Shown here in pieces: positions 1 through 14,400 of a DNA stretch of 64,000 nucleotides. The notes under the pieces are model-generated. The model was not told the origin of the DNA. It did not search any database and worked only from the letters and a program-made list of their open reading frames with translations. The stretch lies in contig CM055104.1 of assembly GCA_029204225.1 (NCBI GenBank), forward strand, positions 26,500,394 to 26,564,393, given 5' to 3'. Each line of letters begins with the position of its first letter. Position 1 is the first letter of the stretch. This stretch comes from Diphasiastrum complanatum (taxonomy: Eukaryota; Streptophyta; Lycopodiopsida; Lycopodiales; Lycopodiaceae). A program made the position numbers and the translations under genes.

Positions 1-3000
1 AATTGCATAGATTCAAATCAATATACATGTAGCCATGAACTAAACTTTTTGACGTCATTTTATGACCAAACATGAACATCGTGATGAGCAACAAATCAAA
101 TGATAAAAACTTTACATAATCGAAAATCCTCTAATGTGAAAATTGATTCGACCAACATACACCAACTATCTTTTACAAAGAAATGAAAACATTGATACGT
201 TAATTATTATCATCTATATGGTGTCACAACAAATGTAGGGGGTCGTATCTCAAGACACAAACATAGAACAATTCTCAAAAAAAAATTGGATATCAAGAAT
301 GTGTAGACCTATTGACATTATGAGACTATCTACAACACCTCAAACCAAATTTATTTGCAATGATACCTGAACTTAGAACTCCAACCTTTGTTATCACATG
401 TCACACGTTGAAGAATATTGGCCAACATTATTGAAAAGCCTTCAAAGGTCGGACAAATCTTTGCTAAATGCAAAGACTTCAAATGTAAGTTAGCCTACCT
501 AAGACAACTTGTACAAATTGATCCAGTAACATGTGCATGATATTAAATTTCATTAACAAGCTTTATGAAAGATCATGACAACAAAAACTTCAATCTACAA
601 TCTTAAGGAAAAGATGTCAGCTACTTCTTCGTAGCTGAACTTTAATTCCATGGTAGCCAACATGATCTTGGCATGCTATAAACTTCAAATGTACCAATTT
701 TGGACAAAATCATAAATATGACTTGGAGAACTTTTAGAATGAATATCTATGTACAAACAACAATATGTCACAACAAAATTGTTAGACAATGCAAGCCCAC
801 AAACATAAGAAAACCTGTAACAAGAAAAATCATATGCAGGTTTCACTTTCCAAGACAACCTATGGCAGCTTAATACAACCATTTATTGAATTTTTTGATG
901 TGAAACGAAGCATATCTACGAAGAAATATACAATAATGTTTGCACAATAAGACATTTTTAAAAAGAAGAAGAAGAAATTCGATCACTAGAACCATCACTA
1001 ACATACACCAAATGCAAATTGAACATTTGTTGCTACATTTCAAGAAAGAAATGCTACCACCTGCATTTGTGTCATGTTGCATATGTCAAACATTACACAT
1101 ACAATGAAAAGTCAAGTAATAAAGAAAACCATTCATCAAGTAATTTGTTCTGTTGATTGCAACATCCACAAAGATATATACAACCATGACATAGATCATT
1201 TGCTTCTATAGTACATTGTTTATTGGAACAAAACAAAACTTGAGATTAATAGACAATGATGATGTGAAATCTACATTACATAGAATATTTGCATATGTTT
1301 AAGCCATTTGCTGAAACAAAAAAGATTAAACTTGAATTTAGCAGACGATCACGATGATGCTTATGACCCACACACGTAAGCTACCTTACATAGATGAAGC
1401 ATAGTTCAACTACAACTACAATAAACACATTCATATTGATTGGATTTTTTTTAAATCATCATTTCTTTGAAAGTTGAAAACTAAATCACCATTACATTTG
1501 AATGTAGATTGGATTTGTCTCAAAAGTAGCAGTACATCCTCACAATAGCAACATACATCACAATTTCACATATACCATAATGAATAAGAACATTATTATT
1601 CAAAGCTACAAACTCTAAACAATGCTCAAAGGTTAGTTTATGATGGTGAAGTGCATAAACAAAGAGTCAATCCAAAGAAACAAATCCATCTTTTTAGCAA
1701 GTGAAGTTGGAACAAGCATCCAATATTAGAGGAACAACAAGAAATTTTGCAAGACATCTACTAATCAGCACAAATACTCTTCCATGATTGTTGTTTGAAA
1801 AGCTTGACATACCATCAACGTTTTGCTCCAAGTTAATGGAAAATGAAGCAACTTGACCATATATGGACAACTTACAAAAATCATAAATGGACTTATGCAC
1901 ATAGGGTTGATCATTCTCTATCCACTACGAGATGCAAAGACACAAAACATCATTTATTGCAAAAATGGTATCATCCAGTAATAATGAACATCATAAAGTA
2001 ACATCACATTATTACGAAATACTCAAACTTATCAATAACACAATATGTTTTTGGTGATAAAACACAATCAAAATAGAAATTCTGTTTTAACTTCCCAAAA
2101 ATTGTGGATCTGAATCAAGCAAAGTAGTCAATTTATGCATACAACATCCATTATAAATAGGCCTACATTGTTGGCATGTCCTTACGAAAGTTACTTCTAT
2201 GCATGGATCCTACCTCTTTTTTTTAAAATCAGATTCCTAACAATATGATGGTGACTTTCTAAAACTCGACACTTGTTTTAGAATATCATAAAGTTTATGC
2301 TCCATAAAATATTTTCGTTAATTTTCAGTCTTGAGTTTTTTAGTAAGTAAGATTCATTGATGTCATTTTATATCTTATAAGCACGTGTATCATGTTCATC
2401 GTGTGGAGCTTGAATTTTGCATGACATATATGTTGTGTATGCACAAGGATGGCTAAAGGTTGCCTTTAGACGATGACAAGAGCGATACACAAGTTCATGG
2501 ATGCCAAAACTTGAGTATACAGGCATTAGCGAAAACCTTAATAGAAGTTTTTGGAGAGCATAAACTTTTAAAAAATAGAATGTGTGTTTATATATACACA
2601 CACAAGCACACATATATACATGTATACCAAATTATCTAGGTTTGGCATGCAGTTGTTAATTGGCATATTTTTGGGTTCACATGATTTGCCCAACAGATTA
2701 TTATTCATCCTACAAGAGGATTGAAGTTCTCAAAGCTTTCTCTTTCTTAGTAAATAGCATGCTAGTCTTTACATGTCAATGGGGAGGTGGTAAATTACTT
2801 GACTACTTTTATTTTCTAGTCTATTCTAAATGAGGCTCACAAAATATCAAATACAAAGCTATGAATTTTTGAAGTGACAAACTTTTCTATGGGGTTATTA
2901 TATATATTGACATCCCTTCTGAAATTCCTAGAAGTACATTATTATACATAGCTCATAATAAAGTAGTGAATAAGTTTTGGAAGGTTACATCCCACAAGAA

Positions 3001-4345
3001 GTCAAACAATGCAAGGCATATAAAAGTTTCAAATAGTAATTAGGGGTTTTTGCCCCCCATCCTTTATGCTTGGGGGGAGGATTCTATAGAGGTTTAGAAG
3101 TGGTTTATAATGTAATGGCCTCACCATAAATCTTATGGTCGTATCACCTAGTGGAAAGTCACCAAAAAATCCATTCCTTAATAGTTGAATAACTACAAGC
3201 ATTTGTTCAATTGCCCTCATGTGCATGGATGGGTGCTTGCTCTCAATGGTTGTTTTAGATCCAAAGATAAAAGTTTTCAACAACCACCTTTTTGTTTTTT
3301 TTCCACAATCACTTATCCTACTAACATAACTATATACAACATGTATGTCATGCTCAAAGACCAAGTGACAATTAACTACATTCCAAACACAAGGAACGAT
3401 ACAACGGCCCAATGGACATGCATCAACAAGTTGGTAGCAATAGTCCTGGACCTCAAAGGTCACTTTACAACAATTTTAGACCATAAATGACGATGTTTAG
3501 CATATTCACGATCCATGGCTCCAAAGGTGACCTTCAAACAACATCAAAGAGGGCCAAAGGCGTTAGGAATCACTACTTGAGTGAGCAACCCCACAACCAA
3601 GTAACGGCTGGAGGACATAAGACAACAATTTTATAAAATTGACAACCTTAAAACAAAATGCATAATTTGGAAGCTCATCTTGAGATCTATTCTTCTGGCA
3701 TGTTCTCAATTTCTGAGTTCACTTGGTTGAAATTGTCACTTGACGATCATGCCACTTATCTTCTTATCTTAGCTAGGCAATTGGTCGAGTATCCACCCAT
3801 GGGTGGTCATATAATTGAGCGTGGTGGGCCCAACCGTACGCGATCACATCACACCACAACGCCGCGCACATGGGCTCATCATACCAACACGCCATTGATC
3901 AGAGGACCCGTATGAAGATTTTTTAAAAAATTGTCGCGAGGTTTGTGGATCATTCCTTTCCTTTTAGATGTCTCGCCCTTGGCCAAGGTACCCTCTCTTG
4001 GGTGAGGAGTCCACCCATCAGCAAAGGCCAAAATCGGATCAAGAAAGAGGGGTGGGGGGTGTTTCCCGGTGACGGTAAAAGTACGCCGTCGGTGCACTTT
4101 TCCGGCGGCGTGCACTTTTCTTATCTCTTCAGCGTTTTTGTCCTTTTCATGGCTGTGGCTTTTGTTGGGGATTTTGATGCGGTAAATTTTTTTTTTTTAC
4201 CCTTTTTAATCCTACTTCCATTCTATTTTCCAAATAAAATAATAATAATAATAATCTATGTTTTTGAACAGGATCGCGCATTTCCTATTTGTCGAAAATC
4301 TAATATGCCATCGGAGAATTTTCATAAATCAATAAATTATCGCGG
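1..4345. other. Intergenic DNA upstream of the CONSTANS-like gene
   Basis: AT-rich sequence with no gene I can support. The ORFs here, including overlapping antisense ones at 3029-3490, lack recognisable domains and conserved start context. A short hairpin (CCCCCC...GGGGGG) sits near 3053-3078. From about 3800 to 4140 the base composition becomes GC-richer, with inverted GTGCAC-containing motifs near 4080-4120 like those in the repeats at 28.4-29.3 kb. This is likely a small repeat just upstream of the promoter. Confidence 0.5.
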
Positions 4346-4355
4346 TATAAAATAA
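4346..4355 (+). promoter_or_regulatory. Probable TATA box of the CONSTANS-like gene
   Basis: TATAAAATAA follows a GC-rich CGCGG. About 30 bases downstream a CT-rich stretch begins (4376-4415), typical of a plant transcription start and 5' leader. The next purine-rich block (4420-4455) looks like a 5' UTR. The coding ATG is 1.1 kb downstream, so a long or spliced leader is implied. The assignment rests on spacing and composition only. Confidence 0.45.
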
Positions 4356-4457
4356 TTATCATCGGTTTTTTACTGTGGCTCCTGCTTGCTGTTGTCTTGC
4401 TATCTCTTCTTCTTCGACAGAGAAAGAGAGGAGGGAGACGAGAGAGAGGGAGGAGCG

Positions 4458-4472
4458 ATGGCGGATGAATGA
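4458..4472 (+). promoter_or_regulatory. Short upstream ORF in the putative 5' leader
   Basis: ATG GCG GAT GAA TGA encodes a four-residue peptide about 80-90 bases after the predicted start site. If it lies in the mature leader it could dampen translation of the downstream CONSTANS-like ORF. A strong acceptor-like CCGTTTGCAG ends at 5234, so the leader may be spliced. A GTATGT donor-like site is at 5080. Neither can be proved without transcript data. Confidence 0.3.
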
Positions 4473-5477
4473 TCGTAACATGCAGATATAAGAAAAACAG
4501 GAGAGGAGGCAGATGTTAGAAGAAGATCGAGCATCGTAGCTGGTCTATTCACAGGAAAAAAGTGGTCAGAATTTCGATATCTGGTTTGGTTTCAGAGGTG
4601 TCAGCAGGCTTTTATGAAGCAAATCCAGCTTGTTCCTGATAGATATTTTGATCAGGATCTTGCTTGGCTTGTTTAGAGATAAATTTGTAGTGTTTGATAG
4701 ATGTTCTAGTGAGGATCTTCATTTGCTTGTTTAGATATGATCGATTTTAGTCTTTTACTTCTCAGATAAATATATTGTCGCTGCTATGCATGATGCACCA
4801 ATTGTGCTCTCTTGTTCCAGTTTCACACCAAGACTTTGCGTTTTCGCAGTGCTTTTTGTTGTTTAACTGTATCTTAGGATAACCTTGCGTTTTCGAAGAA
4901 TTTCCTTTACATATCTGAATAGCATCGACGAATGCATTAGTCCTTGCAAATTAGATTAATTGTTTAAGAAATCCTGCGCTGCATCGCTAGCCCCTTGGAA
5001 GGGCTATCGCTTTGCTCTTTTGTATGATGTGGATATCTTTGCTGACGAAGAATATTTGGAGCATATGTTTCAGACCAAGTATGTATCTAAACTTAAACAC
5101 AGAGCAATCAGCCGTATAGAGTTAGCTTGTTGGCCGTTGTAAGCCATTCTGAAAACACTCCGATTCAGCTTTTTGCGTCAACATCACATGAATTATAAAA
5201 AGCATATATCTATTATATCATTCTCCGTTTGCAGAATCATCTTATTTTAATGTAGATACGAAATAACTTGAATAGACGTCCACATATCAGCACATTATTC
5301 AGAATCCGTAATTGGAAATCTTGGATGAAACCGTGTTTGTCTACTTCAAAAGCGAAGCACTTATTTCAGTGACGACTGTCACCCTTACAACTTTTAAGTG
5401 CATTTAGAGCAGCATCTCCTCTCCTCCTAACCCACTTAGAAGGATCTGAGAGGATTTAAAGGTGAAGACTTAGTGTT

Positions 5478-8400
5478 ATGCGGATGGATAAAAACCTTAC
5501 GGGGTCGTTTTGTGATTTCTGCAACAATGGGCCTGCGGCTGTTTATTGCAAGGCGGACTGTGCCCGCCTTTGCCTCTCTTGTGACAGGCATGTACATGCG
5601 GCCAACGCTTTGTCGCAGAGGCATTCACGAACACTCCTTTGCAATCGATGCACTTTGCATCCTGCAGTGGTTAGATTCCCAGACGAAAATATGTCTCTCT
5701 GTCAGAACTGCGATTGGGACACATATTGCTGCTCCAGTGGCACTTTGCAGTCGGCAAAGCGCAATTCAATTGAGTGCTTCACGGGCTGTCCATCAGCGGC
5801 TGAATTTGCCCAACTTTGGGGATATGAACTAGATGAAGCGCCTTCCCATCTCGATTTGGTTGGAGATTGCCACTTGGATGACGTCTCTTGCGTCATCAAG
5901 GCAGATCCTCGCTGGAAACAAAGTGCTCTCACGGATGAATCAATTGAATGCATGACAAGAGGATTTTCTCAGTCAGAACTTGCAAAAGTTGGTTCTGCTC
6001 CTCTGCCAACGGTAATTTGATCCTGCCGTGACTTTCTCATCTCTGTATGTAGATCCTTGGGTACTTTATGTGAAAAAGGGCTTATCTTTGTTATCAGTTC
6101 TAGGTTTTTATCAGGTAACCCAAATACACGGGAGCAATGACGATTCTTCCATATGCGATTTTTTAAATTTCCAATTTATGTCTCTTTTTTGTCAGTGTAT
6201 TTTGCTGTAGTTTGGATGTGGACACATTTTGTAAGATTTGTCTTTGTCCAAAAACGAAAGAGACCAAATAAAATGGTCATGGGGTAGCTAATTGAAATGA
6301 GGAAAAGTTGACTTGTAAATGGACCGAGTTCAATCAATTGGAGAAAAAACCACTGCATAGCTATTTACTAGAGAGAACTTAGTAATTTGCTGAGATCTCT
6401 GTGGTATTTGTGGTCAACCTCCTACTAAAACTCATTACTCTTAAATCTTTCATCTCAACAGATTCCTGCCATACAACAGCAAGTGGTCCAGCTACATAGA
6501 CCTCAGCCAGGACAGAAGGAGGTTCCATTGAAGCCACATCATGAAAAAGAGCAATGTCATTCACATACCAAGGTGCAATCTCAGTTCAAGTCAACGTTGC
6601 CCTCTCCAGACAAACAACCGTCGGAAAGTGGATTTGAAATGCACTTGCAACAACAAAATCTACTTCAAATGGAACCAGAAAAGCAGCACTTCTATGGCAC
6701 TATCATGTCAACAGACTCAGAACATCTTACATCAGAAGATGTTTACTGCAATGTACAAGGGGATTACTGGGATATCAATGGCTCAGAAACTCAGGTGCAA
6801 AGCTTGATTCTGTTCTGGAATGTTGAGCAAGTTCAGAACTCAAACGTGCTTAAAACCTTAAGAGTTTTATACATGGACTCAGAGATGAATGATTTTTTAG
6901 TTTTTAAGCCTGTTATGAGACAATTTGATGTATGATGGTTTTGGTAGTGAGGATGTTACAGTTTTGCATTTTGAAATGAACTTTCAATCTCTTATCTTTA
7001 GTTTCCTTCACCAGTTGGGACAAACATACCAAACAGCATCAGTATAATTTTAGTATAGCGAACATTTATATGCTCCTTCTTATGAATATTAATCTTCTGA
7101 CAAGGATAATGAGATTGTTTTCAAGCAAGGAACTTACTCTACTCATCTGTGCAATGCTTGTTTTTACTAGCTAATTACATGGTAGAATATTCATCTGCGC
7201 CCAAGCTCAATATCCTGATCCAAGTTTGTGTATTGAAAAGAAATTTCATTCATTCACATTCGTGGCTTGCATGTGTAGATATCAAAATAGGTACTTGCAG
7301 GAGTGTATTTTTTATCAACATTAACAAAGAGGGGGTTGATGAACATTTTGACACGATGTCATAAACAAAGGTCCTGTTGACATCTCATACAAAATACATA
7401 ATCTTAATCTGTAGGCTGGCAACAGATGCAAGAACTTTGATTATAGAATTGTGTAACTATCACATTCTTACATAACTTTGGACATGGGCTGCAAAGAGAG
7501 AGACAATGACATGTTAGTCAGAATCAGATAAACAGCGTGACATAAGGATGTATCAAGTTGGATGTAGTTTCACATTTGGTGATATTAACTGGATGATGTA
7601 CGTGGATGCCTGACATAAATAACATAACTCATGACCTTGATAATTAATAGTTTATTGATGCTTATTTTAAAAAACCTCTATGCAAAATAGCAGGTCGTTA
7701 GATTCTGACATGAACATCATAAGTAGTTTATTGAATATTTGCAAAAAAAGGCTGTCAACTATTCATTCCTTGTGTGTCTGTGTGGATTATATCTAGATTG
7801 AGCATGCTGCAGTGTGCACTTTATGTTCTATAGACTTGAATGGCTATGAGCCTTTTCAAAGGAGCTTATTTGGATCAACTACATCCATTTTCGTGCAATT
7901 GATGAGATTGCTGATTTCAAGCAATTGATAATTCTGATTAAGATTTCATGAGGTTGTATGAACTGGTATGAATGATTGGACTTATCAATAAAATGATGTG
8001 TACCTTCTTTGTTGCAGTTATGGAGTTCTCAATTAGAGGAAGATGATACATTTACAACTCGCGATCTTTATGAGAAGATTCATTCAAACGAATATGGTCT
8101 TACATTTGAAAAGTATGATGACATATTTTCTGCAGCTCAAGTCACATCAATGACTCGAGCTGAAGATGTGGGGGCCAGATCATCTTCATTTGTATCAAAG
8201 ACCTTCGGAGAAGAACTTAAGAATGCTGTCGAACCTCAAATTTCGAAATCCACAAATGTATGATTGTCTAGCCCCATTCATTTCTGTAGCTTTTCTAATT
8301 CATGAAAATATGAATCAACCAGTAATTTTGGGCTGCAAACATTTGAATGATTTTACCAACATTCTGGAAAGATTGTGACTATGTCCAACCTTAGGATACA

Positions 8401-11400
8401 TGGTTTTGCCAAACAACAAAAGGATGAGTGTATGGGGAAGTGGGGGAAGAGGCTTAGATACCCATTGGCTGTAAAACACCCATGGTAAAATTATTGGTTG
8501 CTGTTAGACTCAAAATTACTTAATTTTGCTTAAAACAGCCGAGAGGAAAATGTGAGTATTTTACAACGCATTTGAACTAGCTCTCACATGTACAGTAGGT
8601 TTTTCTGCCTCTTTATTGAACCATCTTCTAGCCTGTCCTTCTTATCTCCAATCTTGACAAACCTATCCGTCTCTCTCAACCTAAGGGCATCATTCTTCAA
8701 CCTTCTCTTGAAACTGTACTTCAACAAGCTATCAGACCTACTATCCCTACCTCCCTCTTGAAAATTTATGCTGCTACTTTTTCCCCCACATTGAGAATCA
8801 TTAGAGTCATGCCATGACATGGAAACATTCACAAGAACTAGAGGTAAGGAGACTCAACACACATATCTATATCTATATGTCTAAGTTATATAAATATAAA
8901 ATACATGTCTATTGCATAGTTGCACTCTGATTCCGAACGGGGTCCAGAAACGTGTTTCGGGTTTTTGAGTAGAAATGCTCAGAAACGTGTATTTTTTTTT
9001 TGATTTTTTTTTGGGCAATATGGGTATCAGATGAAAGCTCTAATTAAGAGCATTACTACTGTGTAGTTTGCCGAATGTTTCGGGTACATGATGGGTCCAG
9101 TTTAGGTGCATTGAAATTGCGAGCGCCGATTCATTGGGGGGTCGCGATTCCTGATTTGTTGTTTTTTTTTTCTGAAAATTTTTTAAAATTTTTAAGAAGG
9201 TTCTAGTACGTGTCATTTGTGCTTCTATTTACGTAAAAAAATATCTTGACTTATAGCCCCTTCTTGAACATGACGAGCACAATTTCAATCTTGGCCTTCG
9301 TCTTGTCATAAAAATAATCTCAAACTCCTCAGATTTAATCAAGGTGATGCACTTCAACAATCTCTATAAGTGCTGCTAATAGTCACAAACATGCACTCTA
9401 AGCAAAGTGCAAAGGTAGATTCAACATGTTGTGGACCAGCAAATGCAAACTGGGCATATGTTTAGTAAGCAAAGTGACTCTGGAGTCTACAAAATACTGC
9501 GAAAATATATATAGAGAGCCCCACAGCAAATCTCTCTTTCCACGGCCAGCGCGGGTCTACTGGAATGTGGCCTCATCATTTTGTTTGTTTTAAAGTAAAA
9601 AAAAGATGATTCTGGGGAGTGAGATTTTTTTTTCAGGATTGTCCTATACTCTGCCCAAGGAGCGTTAGTATCTTATACATGATGGTGTTAGTTATCATTT
9701 TGGCTTTTCGTGGATGGTATCCAATTTCTTCGAAATCCTTTTTGATATTTCCTACAAACCAACGATTACAAGTTTCAATATGATCATGGTTTCACAACTT
9801 TGTCAAAATAAAGTGAATATCATTTTGGGAACTAAGGAGAAGAGCGACTGCCGAGAATCGTCTTTTTTTAACTTTAAAACAAACAAAATGATGAGGCCAC
9901 ATTCCAGTACACCCGCGCTGGCCGTGGAAAGAGAGATTTGCTGCATCTGTGGGGCTCTCTACATATATTTTTCGTGTAGACTCCAGAGTCACTTTGCTTA
10001 CTAAACATATGCCCAGTTTGCATTTGCTTGCACGCGAATCACGGTTCCAACGAATTTCGATTCCAACAAATCGCAATCCACTGCATCTATGGAACTTCCA
10101 ACCGTACGAGAAGCATGCAAGTTTACTACCACTCTTTCATTGTGCATAAAACATTTTGAAAATTTCATTGGCAACTATATAGCAGACATGAGACATGAGG
10201 GTCCAGGCCGGATGCGGGCATTCCGCGTCCGCGTCCGGACCCGGATGCGTCCGACCCTCGGAAGCGGGGTCGGACGCGTCCATATTTTATTTTTATTTTT
10301 TTTGGCTAAATAACTCTAAAAAAATCAAAAAAAATTAAAAAAAAAAAGCGGACGCGTACGGACACGAGTCCGGATGCGCGTTCGGACGCAGGGTCCGCTT
10401 CCTTAGCTATATAGTATGATATAGGTCAAACTTCATGGATGTAGGTTTCACTCGCAATTTCATTGGCTCTTTGACAATTTCACTAGGAACCACAGATGTA
10501 ATTTCATTGGCTTCCCGATTTTCTAAAGATCATTATTCATGAAAGGGTTTAGGGTTTAGGGTTTCATCATACCAGTTTTTGGGAAAAGCTGTCAGTTTCA
10601 CTGGCAATATCATTGGCACTGGCTTTCTGGCAATTGCACTGGCAATTGTAGAATGAGCATAGTAAACTAGGGCAATCTCACTAGCTTTTTGGCCATTTCA
10701 CTGGCAATCATAGAGTGTTCATAGTATCCAGTAGTATCACCAGAAACCACAAAGTAATTCAATTGGCTTCCCGATTTTCTAAAGATTATTATAAATGAAA
10801 GGGTTTAGGGTTTCATGATGCCAGTTTTTTGAAAAGCTGTCAGTTTCACTGGCAATATTACATTGGCAATTGTACAATGAGCATAGTAAACTAGGGCAAT
10901 CTCACTAGCTTTTTGGCCATTTCACTGGCAATATCACTGGCTTTTTGGCAATTTCATTGGCAAAAGATATCAGTTTTTGGGAAAAGATCCTAGTTCCACT
11001 CCCATACCTAGCTAGCTTTCTAGAACACTAGTAACCGAGGGTTTTACTGTCCATTAAAAAAGTTTGGACATATTTATAGGGTTCTAAAGTCCCCATAATT
11101 CGACACATTCCTAGTGCATAGTATCTGGCAAAAAAGGGCATGTAGAATGCATACTATTTGGAAAAAATAAGGCTTGCACAGTGCATAGTATCTGGCCCAA
11201 AAAGGGTCATATAGTGCATCAATTTCTTTAAAAAAATTATTGCTGAATTCCCCCTTAAGAAAACTTGTAATTTGACACCCATATGTAAAAACTAATAAGG
11301 ATTGTATTCTGAGATAAAAATCCATTACGCGTTATGCTCCAATAACACGATTTTTTTTTGTCTACATGCATAATTAACACAAAAAGTTGTGATGCTTCTT

Positions 11401-14400
11401 GTTTACTACCCAACCTTAGAATCCACTAATAGTCACAAGGCACACTAATTTTGCCACATGAATGCTACATGCATCATCCTATGAGCTACATCATGTAGAA
11501 ATCAAGGTGAGGACACCAACATGGAATACTAATCCAATCAGTAAATAACTCAATAGTAGTTCCACAATTCATAGTAGTGTCTTGTCCCCATTATAAGAAC
11601 CCAGTCGTTGTCAAGCATCAGACTCACTACCCAACTTAGTGCAATTGTGAACTATGAAAACCAAACTTATAATATGGCATAAGGAAGGAACAAAAAAAGT
11701 TCAAGATCAATAGGGAGGTTGGGATCTTATTGTTCACTAGGAAAAATGGAATAACAAAGAAAATTGACATAAAAAATCACAAGCTTTAGTAGTGTCAGGA
11801 GGTTGCAAGCGATACGTGATGAGGCTTAGATTTTCTAGAATCTTAAAAGGTCTATAATAATGGACAAAGCTTCTAGGCCTTGAACAAATTTGTGGCACGC
11901 CAAAGATAAGTCTAAGATAACATCTCGGCCTTCAATGAATTTTAAAAGAGATAATTTGTACTGGTTTTGAGTGCGTTCCAATTGACATTGCTTGGGAGAG
12001 TAGTGAATATTGCTTTGCCAAAAAAAAGGTGAGACACTTGTGCTGATGTTGATAGAGAATGTTGCCATACAAAGGAACCTAGTAGTAACGTACCATACAA
12101 ACCAGTAACATTGGAGAAGAGTACCACCATAAATGTTGCAACATATGAAGAAATCCCAAACCAATTTGATACACCAAGAGTGCCACATGAAAGGATCTAG
12201 ATGAACATTAGACCACAAACTTTGCATTAGAAATGGTGAACTATTGTGAAGATGGCGACCACTAGTATACTAGACATGAGCGACAAAGAATAGAACCCAA
12301 ACTATATGCATAAACCAAATGTGTCGAAATCTTCACCACGAACTAAAACAATTGCAACCCATGAATTATATGAATGTAATACATCACCTACAAGAACTAG
12401 TTCAAATGCATCCGATGGAAAACATTTAGATGAGGACTACGATATAGAACCATTGAGGACTGGCTTCACAGATATACCACCAGCAAAGCAATAGAGAGAG
12501 GCATGGTCATCTAGGATATGTGTAAAATGACCGCTCAAAAAATTGACTACACACACTAGGCAAAAGTATCTTGACAATAACACAAACCACTGCATGCGCT
12601 AAAGAAGAAATTAGTGGCAATTCTTGAACTTTGCATGTGTGTGAATCATAATTCGTATCCACATCCAACTTAGGTGGAACAACCTCATTGGACCATCAAA
12701 GAAACATCAAATAGTACCATGCTCTCAAACATACCTATAGCCAACTTGAGAGACCAAGCCTATCACTTGAACAGAGTGTTAGGAATCGTAGAAAGCATAC
12801 TTATAGCCAATTTGAGAGACCAAGCCTATCACTTGAAGAGTGTGTTAGGAATCGTAGAAAATGAATAGCCTTCAGCCATGTGGATTGCAAGGTATTCGAA
12901 GAGACCATGCATACAAGAAAGCATATGCTACGAAGGAATTTGAAGAGATAGCCCAAGGAAACCAAACCTATACCATAATTGTTAACTTCATAGGTGAGGT
13001 AACCAAGCCACCCCACACATAGAACTATCATGAAAGACCTATAAATGTTAAAGAATCCATAGGAGTGCAAATAATTTCTCAAAGAACCAGTACCATCATG
13101 CTTAGACTGTATCAAATAAATGTAGACATCCTAGGTTATGTGAATTGACCATGTTGGTTGTATCAACCGAGCATGCCACATAACAGTAGTTAAGGAATAT
13201 ATTTACATGCCCCAAGTGATTCATAAGGACCAAGAATGCTTATCGATATTGCTGAATATAACAATGTGCCAAGGAAGTTCTAGCACTAATATGGATCTAG
13301 TGGTATAGCGAAGAATTTATAGATTCACTCAAAAGAGGAATAGAAAAGTTTTGTTCATAAAATGTAGAAACATTTCCTTTGACCAAAATTTTGATTTTGC
13401 AGCAACTTTTCAGAAGAGAACTTTGATCAAATATTTTGTCTGCTTTTGGGGATGTGCCTTGATCTTGTGTCTCAAGTGTATTTATTCTCATTTGATTCCA
13501 TCAAAGAATGTAAAATTTATCAAAAAATGATTATATGTAATGATGTGGCCATATAACCCACGGTTCTTGGAATTGTGGGGTGAACCGTACCACGGTTCAT
13601 GAACCGTGGTACGGTTCTTGTAATCAATTAATTAATTAATTAATTTTGTTCCTTTTCCCCCCAAAACCCCTCCCACGGATTTTGGCCCTCATTTCACTAT
13701 TTTTGGGGGTAATTAATTAAATGCTATGGTGGTTAAATTAAATTCGCTAAACAGTTCTGGTTTTTTTTTACCACGGTTCCCATGAACCGTGGTGAACCAT
13801 CCACGGTTCATGGGAACTATGGATGTGGCATTCTCTTACTCATTCCTTCGCCCTAGGGAACATTTTCTTGCTCCCATTCCTTGGCAACTATGATTCAAGC
13901 CTAGAGAGAGAAAATTGCTGGAGAAAAAAAAACAGTAGGAGAGAAAATGAGTAGAGCAACTAGATCCAGAAAATAAAACATCAACTAAAGAATGCAAGAA
14001 AGTGCTTTGATACCATGTTATGAATTCAATTTTAGATATGGGCATCAAGTTTTAGGGCATTACCAATTTTCCCACATCAATTTGCTACATATAGCTTGTA
14101 TATATTTGTGATAGGATATTGGATACCTACAAGTTGAGATATTGTAGCTTCAGTTTCTATGCTCATTATTATGCTACTATTCAAGAAAATTTGTCGAAAT
14201 TGTTTAACAAGATTAATGGAGTAGTTGACAAACTGTCAGAAACAAGCATTATATAGAGCTTGTTTAGGTTAGTTTGTTACTCTATATTCTACATCTACCT
14301 CTTCAATTGACAGAGATGCACGTTCAGTTGAGAACAAGTCAACAAACATATGTACATGCAATTGACATTGAGGTAATTACAAATCAGAAGCACATGCCAG

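Noticed and set aside
3029-3490. Overlapping antisense ORFs of 144 and 101 codons
   Set aside because: No domain, no splice or promoter context, and ORFs on opposite strands of the same AT-rich stretch.
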